A DNA stretch of 64,000 nt from positions 62,001 through 126,000 of the forward strand of contig NZ_CXOO01000010.1 of assembly GCF_001269385.1 (NCBI RefSeq), read 5' to 3'. Both the position numbers and the translations under genes were made by a program. Of the stretch, positions 51,956 to 59,955 are shown in pieces. Within the stretch, counting starts at the first letter, position 1, and each line of letters starts with the position of its first letter. Origin of the DNA: Limnohabitans sp. DM1. Lineage in GTDB: Bacteria > Pseudomonadota > Gammaproteobacteria > Burkholderiales > Burkholderiaceae_C. Below the pieces are notes generated by a model that saw nothing but the letters and a program-made list of their open reading frames with translations, made no database searches and was not told the origin of the DNA.

Positions 51956-53170
51956 TCAGGCGGCGGTCTGACGCACGGCGCGCAGCTTTTCAGAGAAGTC
52001 ACGCAAAGCAGCGATGCCGCTTTCTTCGGCGCGGCGGCACCAGGCTTGCAGGTCAGCCGCCAACTGCTCACGCGAGTGTGAGGTGTTCAGCCAGATCTGA
52101 CTGAGTTCTTCACGCATTTGCAGCATTTTGTCGAGCACCGGGCTGGCCGCACGGGCCTGCGTGAGCTGAACTTGCGCATCAGCCGGCACCTTGGCCGCGT
52201 CGCGGTGCAACCAACGTTTGGCCGTCTGCAAGACATCTGCATCTAGCTTGAGTTTGCCGGCTTCCTCCTGCATCACAGCTCGCACATTGCGGGCATAACC
52301 CGCCATCACTTCGTAGCGGTTGGCGATCAAGGCTTCCAGAGTCTTTTCGTCGGCCACAGGACGAATGTCACCATAAGCCAAGCGGGGAGGTGTTTTCTTG
52401 ACAGTGGCCATGCCCAGGGTTTCGAGCACACGGATATACAGCCAGCCGATGTCGAACTCGTAAGGCTTGACCGACAGCTTGGCCGATGTGGGGTAAGTGT
52501 GGTGGTTGTTGTGCAACTCTTCACCACCGATCAGGATGCCCCAAGGCGAGATGTTGGTGCTGGCGTCGTGCGCCTCAAAGTTGCGATAACCCCAGTAGTG
52601 GGCTGCACCGTTGATGATGCCGGCCGCCGTGATCGGGATCCATGCCATTTGCACAGCCCAGACTGTCAAGCCAATAAAGCCGAACAAGGCCACGTCGATG
52701 ATCAACATCAGGGCCACGCCTTGCCAGGAAAATCTGGAATACAGGTTGCGCTCAATCCAGTCATCAGGCGTGCCGTGACCGTAGCGCTTGAGGGTGTCCA
52801 AGTTCTTGGATTCCTTGCGGTACAGCTCGGCGCCCGTGAACAACACGGTTTTGATGCCATGCACATGGGGGCTGTGCGGATCTTCGGCTTGCTCGCACTT
52901 GGCGTGGTGCTTGCGGTGAATGGCCGCCCACTCCTTGGTCACCTGGCCTGTGGTCAACCACAGCCAGAAACGGAAGAAGTGCGAGGGAATGGCGTGCAGG
53001 TCCAAGGCGCGGTGGGCCTGGTGACGGTGCAGGAAAATGGTGACGCTGGCAATGGTGATGTGGGTCAGGCCCAAGGTGATCAACACCATTTGCCACCAGG
53101 ACAAATCAAACAGGCCGTGGCCCATCCACTGCACCACCGCATCCAAAAAAGCCCAATCAGGCAACAACAT
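51956..53170 (-). CDS. Membrane fatty acid (acyl-CoA/acyl-lipid) desaturase
   Basis: Integral-membrane di-iron desaturase, 404 aa. All three histidine boxes are seen: HRHQAHR near residue 49, HRKHH in WAAIHRKHHAKCEQ, and HNNHH in GEELHNNHHTYP. Hydrophobic segments flank them as in DesA/stearoyl-CoA desaturases. The C-terminal ~130 residues form a helical extension. Start at ATG 53170, where a hydrophobic N-terminus begins. It probably adjusts membrane unsaturation; bond position is not predictable. Confidence 0.92.
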   Translation of the reverse strand: MLLPDWAFLDAVVQWMGHGLFDLSWWQMVLITLGLTHITIASVTIFLHRHQAHRALDLHAIPSHFFRFWLWLTTGQVTKEWAAIHRKHHAKCEQAEDPHSPHVHGIKTVLFTGAELYRKESKNLDTLKRYGHGTPDDWIERNLYSRFSWQGVALMLIIDVALFGFIGLTVWAVQMAWIPITAAGIINGAAHYWGYRNFEAHDASTNISPWGILIGGEELHNNHHTYPTSAKLSVKPYEFDIGWLYIRVLETLGMATVKKTPPRLAYGDIRPVADEKTLEALIANRYEVMAGYARNVRAVMQEEAGKLKLDADVLQTAKRWLHRDAAKVPADAQVQLTQARAASPVLDKMLQMREELSQIWLNTSHSREQLAADLQAWCRRAEESGIAALRDFSEKLRAVRQTAA

Positions 53171-53282
53171 GTCTTTGTCTTTCTCATAACGCCTGATTTC
53201 AGGCAATTTGTCGATTTTAAGTTTTTCGGCACAAAAAAGACAGTGTTTTCAACTGTCTCAATGACATTTACCGGAAAAAATA

Positions 53283-54575
53283 TTACTTTTTAACCCACGC
53301 TGCGGCAAAAAATCCGTCCGTACCGTGTCTGTGTGGCCACAGTCGCAAATACATGCCCGAAGCCTGAATCTGCCCCGAGTCGGCCATTTCTGGCGTACAT
53401 AAGCGGGCTGCATCGGGCACTTTGAGGCGCTCCAGTTCCTGGGCCACATTCAAGGGCATGAAATCCGGGTTGGCGGCGCTGAAGGCTTGCGCAATCAGCT
53501 CGTTTTCCTCGGGCAACACGCTGCAAGTGGCATACACCAAACGACCGCCAGACTTCACCAGACGCGAGGCGCTTTGCAAGATGGCTTGCTGCTTTTCGGT
53601 CAACTCTTGCACAGCTTGGGGTTTTTGCCGCCACTTCAAGTCGGGGTTGCGCCGCAAGGTGCCCAGCCCCGAGCAAGGCGCATCGACCAGCACACGGTCG
53701 ATCTTGCCGGACAGGCGCTTGACGCGTTCATCGCGCTCGTGCGCAATGGCGGCCGGGTGCACATTCGACAAGCCGCTGCGGGCCATGCGGGGTTTGAGGG
53801 CATCGAGGCGGTGGCCCGACACGTCAAACGCGTACAAACGGCCCGTGCTGCGCATGGCTGCGCCCAGCGCCAGCGTTTTACCGCCCGCGCCCGCGCAAAA
53901 GTCCACCACCATCTCGCCCCGGTGGGCGTCCACCAGCAAGGCCAGCAGCTGCGAGCCTTCGTCCTGCACCTCGATCGCGCCCCGGGTGAAAGCGTCGGTT
54001 TTTTGCAAAGCGGGTTTGCCTTGCAGGCGCAGGCCCCAAGGCGAGTAAGGCGTGGGCTCGGAAGCGATACCCGCTTGCGCGAGCTCTTTTTGGATGTCGC
54101 TGCGTTTGGCTTGCAGCATGTTCACGCGCAGGTCCAGCGTGCCGGGCTGCTGCAAATGCTCGGCCAAGTCCCAGAAATCCTCGCCCAATTGGGCTTGCAG
54201 GGCTTGGGCCATCCACTCGGGCAGGTTGTGGCGGTGCGGGGCCATCAGGGCGTCGGCGGGAATCGCGTCACAGGTCGCGAGCCATTTTTTCTCGGTGTCG
54301 TTGAGCGCTGAGGCCAGAAAATCGCGCGGCCCAAAAAAACCCAAAATCGCCAGCTTGCGCTCTTTGGGGCCGGAGCCCGAGCGGGCCAGCTGCTCGAACA
54401 GCAGTTTTTTGCGCAGCACCGCAAAAGCGGTTTCGGCCAAAGTGGCGCGTTCGCGGGGGCCCAAAGAGCGGTGTTCACGGAAATAGCGCGACACGACAGC
54501 GTCGGCGGGATGTTCAAATTGGAGGACCAGCCTGACCAGATCGGCGCAGGCGTCTAAAAGGGCTTTTGGATGCAT
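53283..54575 (-). CDS. RsmB/NOP family class I SAM-dependent RNA methyltransferase
   Basis: Probably a 16S rRNA m5C methyltransferase (RsmB-like). The 430-aa protein has an N-terminal NusB-like helical part, SAM motif VVDFCAGAGGKTLALGA, motif IV RVLVDAPCSGLGTLRRNPD and the catalytic Cys in YATCSVLPEENE. The gene is separate from fmt and so may be a paralog of the usual rsmB. Start at ATG 54575. Confidence 0.9.
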   Translation of the reverse strand: MHPKALLDACADLVRLVLQFEHPADAVVSRYFREHRSLGPRERATLAETAFAVLRKKLLFEQLARSGSGPKERKLAILGFFGPRDFLASALNDTEKKWLATCDAIPADALMAPHRHNLPEWMAQALQAQLGEDFWDLAEHLQQPGTLDLRVNMLQAKRSDIQKELAQAGIASEPTPYSPWGLRLQGKPALQKTDAFTRGAIEVQDEGSQLLALLVDAHRGEMVVDFCAGAGGKTLALGAAMRSTGRLYAFDVSGHRLDALKPRMARSGLSNVHPAAIAHERDERVKRLSGKIDRVLVDAPCSGLGTLRRNPDLKWRQKPQAVQELTEKQQAILQSASRLVKSGGRLVYATCSVLPEENELIAQAFSAANPDFMPLNVAQELERLKVPDAARLCTPEMADSGQIQASGMYLRLWPHRHGTDGFFAAAWVKK

Positions 54576-54627
54576 AGGGGTGTATTGTCCCATTCCTGCC
54601 CTTTGCCCAAAAACCCACAGGAATCAC

Positions 54628-54864
54628 ATGACCGAAACTTTGCCGCCCCTGATTGAAACGCCCAAAGGCCTCTACCATCATTACAAAGGCGGGCAGTACC
54701 GCGTGTTGGGTACCGTGCGCCACAGCGAAGACCTGCAACCCATGACGCTGTACCAGGCGCTCTATGGCGAACAAGGCCTTTGGGTGCGGCCCGCCGCCAT
54801 GTTTACCGAAGTGGTCGAGTTCAATGGCCAATTGCAGCCGCGCTTTGAGCGCGTGGGGGATTGA
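54628..54864 (+). CDS. DUF1653 domain protein
   Basis: A 78-aa DUF1653 protein: KGLYHHYKGGQYRVLGTVRH, SEDLQPMTLYQALYGEQGLW and RPAAMFTEVVEFNGQLQPRF. This beta-rich module is widespread and of unknown function. ACAGGA precedes the ATG at 54628. Divergent from the rRNA methylase. Confidence 0.88.
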   Translation: MTETLPPLIETPKGLYHHYKGGQYRVLGTVRHSEDLQPMTLYQALYGEQGLWVRPAAMFTEVVEFNGQLQPRFERVGD

Positions 54865-54895
54865 ACGTCTGATGCAGTTACGGTCAGCGCTTGCC

Positions 54896-55014
54896 CATGT
54901 AGGAGCTGAAACCACCAAGCTGCAACACGGACTCTTCGCAGGTCGGCAGCTTCAGCTTCGACATTGCAGGCTCCGGCACAGCCCCATGTCGGAGCTGAAG
55001 CCACCAAGCTACGT
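54896..55014. repeat. REP-like element, copy 6, with a 26-bp direct repeat
   Basis: CATGTAGGAGCTGAAACCAC... (54896-54921) and CATGTCGGAGCTGAAGCCAC... (54985-55010) are direct repeats differing at 2 of 26 positions. Between them is GGTCGGCAGCTTCAGCTTCGAC, the family hairpin, with GGACTCTTCG upstream. The right copy contains the purN stop codon. Confidence 0.85.
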
Positions 55015-55596
55015 GTTCTGGGTCCACAGAAATTGAGCCACGGCACGCGGATAAATCAAATGCTCTTGCGTGAGCACCCGCGCCGCCAGCATGGCGGCCG
55101 TGTCACCCGCCAGCACCGGCACCACCGCTTGCGCCAAGATGGGGCCATGGTCCAGATCGGCTGTGACCTGATGCACCGTGGCCCCAGCGAACTTGCAACC
55201 CGCATCAATGGCCCTCTGGTGTGTGTTGAGCCCGGGAAAAGCTGGCAGCAAAGAAGGATGGATATTGAGCAAGCGCCCGGCATAGTGCGCCACAAAACCC
55301 GGTGTCAGGATGCGCATGAAACCGGCCAGCACCACAAGACTGGGCGAGAACTGGTCAATCTGAACCATCAAGGCCGCATCAAACGCCTCGCGACTGGCAA
55401 ACGCCCTGTGGTCCAACACAGCTGTGGCAACGCCCTGCGATTGGGCCAAGGCCAGACCTTGGGCATCGGCCTTGTTGCTGATCACGGCGGCCACCCGCAC
55501 ATTCAAGCGTTCAGCCCAACGTTCCTGCTCGGCCGCATGCAAGATGGCCCCCATGTTGGAGCCCGAACCTGAAATCAAAATAACGATGTTTTTCAT
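55009..55596 (-). CDS. purN: Phosphoribosylglycinamide formyltransferase PurN
   Basis: Transfers formyl from 10-formyl-THF to GAR in purine synthesis. The 195-aa protein starts MKNIVILISGSGSNMGAIL; catalytic residues are in LLNIHPSLLPAFPG (Asn, His) and GATVHQVTADLDHGPI (Asp). The stop codon TAG lies inside a repeat copy, so the last residues (LWTQNT) may have been shaped by the repeat insertion. Confidence 0.97.
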   Translation of the reverse strand: MKNIVILISGSGSNMGAILHAAEQERWAERLNVRVAAVISNKADAQGLALAQSQGVATAVLDHRAFASREAFDAALMVQIDQFSPSLVVLAGFMRILTPGFVAHYAGRLLNIHPSLLPAFPGLNTHQRAIDAGCKFAGATVHQVTADLDHGPILAQAVVPVLAGDTAAMLAARVLTQEHLIYPRAVAQFLWTQNT

Positions 55597-55749
55597 GAAG
55601 TGGGCGATTATCCCTGCCCTCAAGCCTTGACAAGACTTTTGTCGCACCAAGGACAAGCCGAATCGGTCTGCGCATGATAAAAAGCACGGTCGTTTGATTT
55701 TGCTTGAACTGCACTCAAAAACACCCACCCCCAACGGAGAGATTCCCCC

Positions 55750-56931
55750 ATGGATTTGGCATTCACCCCCGAAGAGCTCGCGTTCCGCGACGAGATCCGC
55801 ACCTGGGTCAAGGCAAACTTGCCCGCTGACATTTCACAAAAAGTGCACAACGCCATGCGCCTGACCCGAGAGGACATGCAGCGCTGGGCCAAGATTTTGG
55901 GCAAAAAAGGCTGGCTGGGCCATGGCTGGCCCACGCAGTTTGGCGGCCCGGGCTGGACCGCCGTGCAAAAGCATTTGTTCGAAGAAGAATGCGCCCTGGC
56001 CGGCGCCCCCCGCGTCGTGCCTTTTGGCCCCGTGATGGTGGCCCCAGTCATCATGGCTTTTGGCAACGCCGAGCAGCAGCAGCGCTTTTTGCCCGGCATC
56101 GCCAGCGGCGAAGTCTGGTGGAGCCAGGGCTACAGCGAGCCGGGCTCCGGCTCTGACTTGGCGTCGCTGAAAACCCGCGCCGAGCGCGTGGGCGACAAAT
56201 ACATCGTCAACGGCCAGAAAACCTGGACCACGCTGGGCCAATACGGCGAGTGGATCTTCTGCCTGGTGCGCACCAGCACCGAGGGCAAGCCCCAAACCGG
56301 CATTTCCTTCTTGTTGATCGACATGAAGTCGCCCGGCATCACCGTGCGCCCCATCAAACTGCTCGACGGCGAGTGCGAAGTCAACGAGGTCTGGTTTGAC
56401 AACGTCGAAGTGCCAGCCGAGAACCTGGTGGGCGAAGAAAACAAGGGCTGGAACTACGCCAAGCACCTGCTGGCCCACGAGCGCACCAACATCGCCGACG
56501 TGAACCGCGCCAAGCGCGAGCTCGAGCGATTGAAGCGCATCGCCAAAGCCGAAGGCGTGTACGACGACATGCGCTTCCGCGACGAAATCGCCAAGCTCGA
56601 AGTCGACATCGTGGCACTCGAAATGCTGGTGCTGCGCGTCCTGTCCGCCGAAAAGTCGGGCAAGAACTCGCTCGACATCGCAGGCCTTTTGAAGATCAAG
56701 GGCAGCGAGATCCAGCAACGCTACACCGAGCTGATGATGCAGGCTGCGGGCCCCTTTGCCCTGCCCTTCATCTTCGAAGCCATGGACGCCGGCTGGCAAG
56801 GCGACTTCCCCGGCGGCACGCTGGCCAATGCGCCACTGGCCGCCAACTACTTCAACATGCGCAAGACCACCATTTACGGCGGCAGCAACGAAGTGCAACG
56901 CAACATCGTCGCCCAGACAGTTCTGGGTTAA
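55750..56931 (+). CDS. Acyl-CoA dehydrogenase, large-subunit type (PimC-like)
   Basis: FAD-dependent acyl-CoA dehydrogenase of 393 aa with FTPEELAFRDEIRTWVKANL, WSQGYSEPGSGSDLASL, VNGQKTWTT and IYGGSNEVQRNIVAQTVLG at the end. The position equivalent to the catalytic Glu of IYEGTSEIQ enzymes is Gly (IYGG), as in the paired dehydrogenases such as pimeloyl-CoA dehydrogenase. It is followed after 10 bp by a second, divergent dehydrogenase gene. Confidence 0.9.
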   Translation: MDLAFTPEELAFRDEIRTWVKANLPADISQKVHNAMRLTREDMQRWAKILGKKGWLGHGWPTQFGGPGWTAVQKHLFEEECALAGAPRVVPFGPVMVAPVIMAFGNAEQQQRFLPGIASGEVWWSQGYSEPGSGSDLASLKTRAERVGDKYIVNGQKTWTTLGQYGEWIFCLVRTSTEGKPQTGISFLLIDMKSPGITVRPIKLLDGECEVNEVWFDNVEVPAENLVGEENKGWNYAKHLLAHERTNIADVNRAKRELERLKRIAKAEGVYDDMRFRDEIAKLEVDIVALEMLVLRVLSAEKSGKNSLDIAGLLKIKGSEIQQRYTELMMQAAGPFALPFIFEAMDAGWQGDFPGGTLANAPLAANYFNMRKTTIYGGSNEVQRNIVAQTVLG

Positions 56932-56941
56932 GGAGACACAC

Positions 56942-58057
56942 ATGGATTTCGATTTTTCTGACGACCAGCAACAACTGCGCGACGCGGTGCGCAAATGGGT
57001 GGACAAGGGCTATGACTTTGACCGCCGCCGCGCCATCGTCGCAGCCGGCGGTTTTGACCGTGCCGCTTACGGCGAAATGGCCGAACTGGGCCTGACGGGC
57101 CTGTACGTGAGCGAAGATCACGGCGGCATGGGCATGGGCCCGACAGAAGCCATGGTCACCATGGAAGAACTCGGGCGCGGCATCGTGCTCGAACCCCTGA
57201 CCCAAACGCTGATTTGCAGCGCCACGCTGCAAACCCACGCCCCCGCAGCCCTGCAAGCCACTTGGTTGCCGCGCATGGCGGCAGGCGAAGCGATCGTCGT
57301 GCTGGCGCAGCAAGAGCGCGGTGCCCGTTATCAGCTGAACCGCTGCACCGCCCAGGCCAGCGAGTCTGGCGGCGCATGGGCCGTGAGCGGCACCAAAAGC
57401 GTGGTCGCCGTGGGTGACCAAGCCGACGCTTTTGTGGTGCCCGCCGCCGTCAACGGTCAAATCGCTTTGTTTTTGGTCGAGCGCAGCGCCAGCGGCGTGA
57501 GCACTCAGGCCTACGGCACACAAGACGGCTCACGCGCCGCCGAAGTGGTGATGAACCAAGCCCCCGCGCAACTGATCACCTTGAACGGCCCGGCCGCTTT
57601 GGAAGAGGCGGTGGACATTGGCATCGCCTGCACCTGCGCCGAAGCCGTCGGCGTGATGGACAAGACTTTGGCCATCACCGTGGACTACATGAACACGCGC
57701 AAGCAGTTCGGTGTGAACATCGCCAGCTTCCAGGCCCTGCGTCACCGCGTGGCCGACATGAAGATGCAGCTGGAGTTGGGCCGCTCGATGAGCTACTACG
57801 CCAGCCTGAAACTGCATGCGCCTGCTGACGAGCGCCGCCGCGCCTTGGCCCGTGCCAAGTACCAGCTGGGCGTGTCCATGCGCTTCATCGGCCAGCAAGC
57901 GGTGCAGCTGCACGGCGGCATTGCCGTCACGGACGAGTACATCGTGAGCCACTACTTCAAGAAATTGACGCAACTGGACATGAGCTTTGGCGACACCCTG
58001 CACCAGCTGGGCGAAGTGTCAGCCCGGATGCAGGAGACGGCGGGCGTGTTTGCCTGA
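56942..58057 (+). CDS. Acyl-CoA dehydrogenase, small-subunit type (PimD-like)
   Basis: A 371-aa acyl-CoA dehydrogenase fold with DFSDDQQQLRDAVRKWV, LTGLYVSEDHGGMGMG, DYMNTRKQFGVNIASFQALRH and QLHGGIAVTDEYIVSHYFKK. The chain stops without the GTSEIQ region of stand-alone enzymes, suggesting that it works as a heteromer with the preceding subunit. AAGGAG precedes the ATG. The actual acyl-CoA substrate is unknown; dicarboxyl-CoA or ring-cleavage intermediates are typical of this pair type. Confidence 0.9.
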   Translation: MDFDFSDDQQQLRDAVRKWVDKGYDFDRRRAIVAAGGFDRAAYGEMAELGLTGLYVSEDHGGMGMGPTEAMVTMEELGRGIVLEPLTQTLICSATLQTHAPAALQATWLPRMAAGEAIVVLAQQERGARYQLNRCTAQASESGGAWAVSGTKSVVAVGDQADAFVVPAAVNGQIALFLVERSASGVSTQAYGTQDGSRAAEVVMNQAPAQLITLNGPAALEEAVDIGIACTCAEAVGVMDKTLAITVDYMNTRKQFGVNIASFQALRHRVADMKMQLELGRSMSYYASLKLHAPADERRRALARAKYQLGVSMRFIGQQAVQLHGGIAVTDEYIVSHYFKKLTQLDMSFGDTLHQLGEVSARMQETAGVFA

Positions 58058-58067
58058 ATCGGGTAGA

Positions 58068-58141
58068 GCGGGACGGCGGCGCTGGCCGAGCTCAGAGGCG
58101 CTTCGCTTTGCCACATCGCCCGACCAGCGCCGCCGTCCCGC
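58068..58141. repeat. Constant-core, variable-stem element, copy B
   Basis: A perfect 18-bp inverted repeat (GCGGGACGGCGGCGCTGG at 58068-58085; complement at 58124-58141) encloses a 38-nt loop. Within it 58092-58117 is identical, 26 of 26 bases, to the reverse complement of the core at 50971-50996. Copy B lies 10 bp after the acyl-CoA dehydrogenase stop. Confidence 0.9.
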
Positions 58142-58180
58142 CTGGTGGCCAAACAATCACTCGCCATCGATCTGACATAC

Positions 58181-58218
58181 CAATGACAAAGGGCCCCACA
58201 AGGGGCCCTTTGTCATTG
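58181..58218. terminator. Bidirectional terminator between acyl-CoA dehydrogenase and brnA
   Basis: Perfect 17-bp inverted repeat CAATGACAAAGGGCCCC / GGGGCCCTTTGTCATTG with an ACAA loop, between convergent genes. T content after the stem is modest, so efficiency is uncertain. Confidence 0.75.
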
Positions 58219-58248
58219 CTCAGAACTTCCAGTGGGTTTGTCTGCGAA

Positions 58249-58542
58249 CTACACCGGGGAGTGGGCTCGCACCCAGTCACGCATGGCGTCATTCATTCGG
58301 GTCTGCCAACCCTTGCCGGTGGACCGGAAAGCTTCCAACACATCTGCATCAAAGCGGATGGTGATGCGTTCTTTGACGACCTCAGAGCGTGGTCGCCCGC
58401 GTGGCTTGAGCATCGTCTGTGCGGCCTGGGTTCCGAACAGCTCGGGCAACACCTCTGATGCAGGGCGGGCGCGGGCAAAGTCTGCATCCGTCCATTCCGG
58501 GTTGTCGTCATCTATCAGCTCTGGGTTTGGGCGTTTTGGCAT
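58249..58542 (-). CDS. brnA: BrnA family antitoxin
   Basis: A 97-aa antitoxin: an acidic N-terminal part (DDDNPEWTDADFARARPASE) that should contact the toxin, and a C-terminal ribbon-helix-helix (KERITIRFDADVLEAFRSTG, then KGWQTRMNDAMRDWV). Start at ATG 58542, 34 bp inside brnT. In BrnTA the toxin gene comes first and the BrnT-BrnA complex represses the promoter. Confidence 0.92.
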   Translation of the reverse strand: MPKRPNPELIDDDNPEWTDADFARARPASEVLPELFGTQAAQTMLKPRGRPRSEVVKERITIRFDADVLEAFRSTGKGWQTRMNDAMRDWVRAHSPV

Positions 58543-58798
58543 ATCTCTTGACCTCTCTCGAATTGGCCTTGCGCAGACTGATGACATGCACCTTGCCTTC
58601 GCGCGGCGTGAAAACAACGGCGTGCAACCGCCCCCCGATGAACCCCAGCACCTGAAATCGCCGCTCTCCATAGGCTTTGCGGGTGTCTTCCTCCATCAGC
58701 GCATGGGCCCAGTCAAGCTGCTCGACAAGCTCAAACGGCAAACCTCGGCTCGCTCTATTGGTGGCGTTTTTGGCTGGATCAAATCCAATCTTCACCAT
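58508..58798 (-). CDS. brnT: BrnT family ribonuclease toxin
   Basis: A 96-aa RelE-fold ribonuclease toxin. It shows the family pattern GFDPAKNATNRASRGLPFEL, AHALMEEDTRKAYGERRFQV, GFIGGRLHAVVFTPREGKVH and VISLRKANSREVKRY, where RKANSRE contains residues needed for RNA cleavage in BrnT. First gene of brnTA, apparently with a leaderless promoter. Confidence 0.93.
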   Translation of the reverse strand: MVKIGFDPAKNATNRASRGLPFELVEQLDWAHALMEEDTRKAYGERRFQVLGFIGGRLHAVVFTPREGKVHVISLRKANSREVKRYAKTPKPRADR

Positions 58799-58801
58799 TT
58801 T

Positions 58802-58830
58802 ATTGTATGCACATTAAATAAAGATTGCAA
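58802..58830 (-). promoter_or_regulatory. Strong promoter candidate of brnTA
   Basis: On the minus strand TTGCAA (58825-58830) and TACAAT (complement 58802-58807) are separated by exactly 17 bp in an AT-rich stretch. The -10 ends 3 bp before the brnT ATG, so transcription should begin at or next to the start codon, predicting a leaderless mRNA. Confidence 0.65.
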
Positions 58831-58861
58831 GTTTTTAGATGTTCTGAATATCCTTGATGGC

Positions 58862-59821
58862 TCACTCCGCCTCGCGCACCCGTAAAAAAGACGCAAAACG
58901 CGGCAAGCCCGAGGGCGTTCGCTCGCGGTAGCGGTAAGTCACCCAGGCCCCCACGGGCGGCGGGTTGCGGCGCTGGGCATCGCTCAATCCAGACCCCAAG
59001 GCAAAGCGCTGACCTGAAGGCATGTGCACCAGCAAAGCCCCGGTCATGCCTAGGAAACGTCCCTTGCCCTGCTGGTGGCCCACTACGAGTCCCTCCTCGT
59101 CCAGCTCGGGTTTGAGCTTGAACAGCGCGTCGGTGCGGCCGGGCTGCCAGAGGGCATCGGCCCGGTGCAGCATCAGCCCCTCGCCGCCTTGCCGCACTGT
59201 GTCCTGCAACAAGGCCTGCAAAGCGCGGGCGTCGCTCACCTCTCGCTGCGCCACGGGCATCAACCAAGGCTGCTGCGCTTGCGCCAGTGTGGATTGCAAA
59301 AAAGCCACCCGTTGGACAAACGGGGCAGCATGGCCCGGCGCGTCAAACACCAGGTACTTCACCGCCCGCCAAGCCTCGTCGTCAGGCTCGGTCTGGCGCA
59401 CCACGCCAGAGAGCCGGTCAAACGCCCCCCGCCCCATCCACAACTCGCCGTCGAGCGCGACCCGTGGCAGCGCCGACAAAAACCAAGCCGGGGCCGCAAT
59501 CACCCGGCCGCTGCGAAAACGCAAGACCTGCCCATCCCAGACGGCCCGAATGCCATCGAATTTTTCACTGACTGAAAACTCTTGTGGCGAACGCCCCGGA
59601 GGCCAAGGCATGGCCAGCTGAACGCCACTCGCGGCCCCTGACGGAACCGGACCCAAGGCCTGGGCCCAAACGCTAGGCATCAGCCAAGGCGACAAGAGCA
59701 GCGCAGACAAGCTGGCGCGTCGACCCAGGTCCGAAGTGGGTGCCTGAGGCTGGCGCGAAGCGCGGCCCTTGAGTGGGGCCGGGTCGAGGTCCGGCAAAAA
59801 GGCCAAAGATGGATGGGGCAT
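58862..59821 (-). CDS. ATP-dependent DNA ligase with signal peptide (Lig E-type)
   Basis: Minimal ATP-dependent DNA ligase of 319 aa. The adenylation motif I is EKFDGIRAVWDG (Lys nucleophile), with DGELWMGRGAF (motif III), GEGLMLHRADALW (motif IV) and FKLKPELDEEGLV (motif V), then a short OB domain; no DNA-binding domain. Upstream of the catalytic part, GRRASLSALLLSPWLMPSVW followed by AQA (about residues 33-55) reads as a twin-arginine-like signal peptide. Such exported ligases (Lig E) occur in many proteobacteria and are thought to act on extracellular or incoming DNA. Confidence 0.9.
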   Translation of the reverse strand: MPHPSLAFLPDLDPAPLKGRASRQPQAPTSDLGRRASLSALLLSPWLMPSVWAQALGPVPSGAASGVQLAMPWPPGRSPQEFSVSEKFDGIRAVWDGQVLRFRSGRVIAAPAWFLSALPRVALDGELWMGRGAFDRLSGVVRQTEPDDEAWRAVKYLVFDAPGHAAPFVQRVAFLQSTLAQAQQPWLMPVAQREVSDARALQALLQDTVRQGGEGLMLHRADALWQPGRTDALFKLKPELDEEGLVVGHQQGKGRFLGMTGALLVHMPSGQRFALGSGLSDAQRRNPPPVGAWVTYRYRERTPSGLPRFASFLRVREAE

Positions 59822-59955
59822 GGTCGGTCTCCCTGAGCACCCCTAGACCCAGAGTTGCCTAAAAAAAGCAATCTGGCGCGGGGTCTTTTGTTTTCAGGAA
59901 GTGATGATGCGACGCTTTGCGCATCCGCGCAAGCCGCGTCGCCTGGCCGTCTCGC

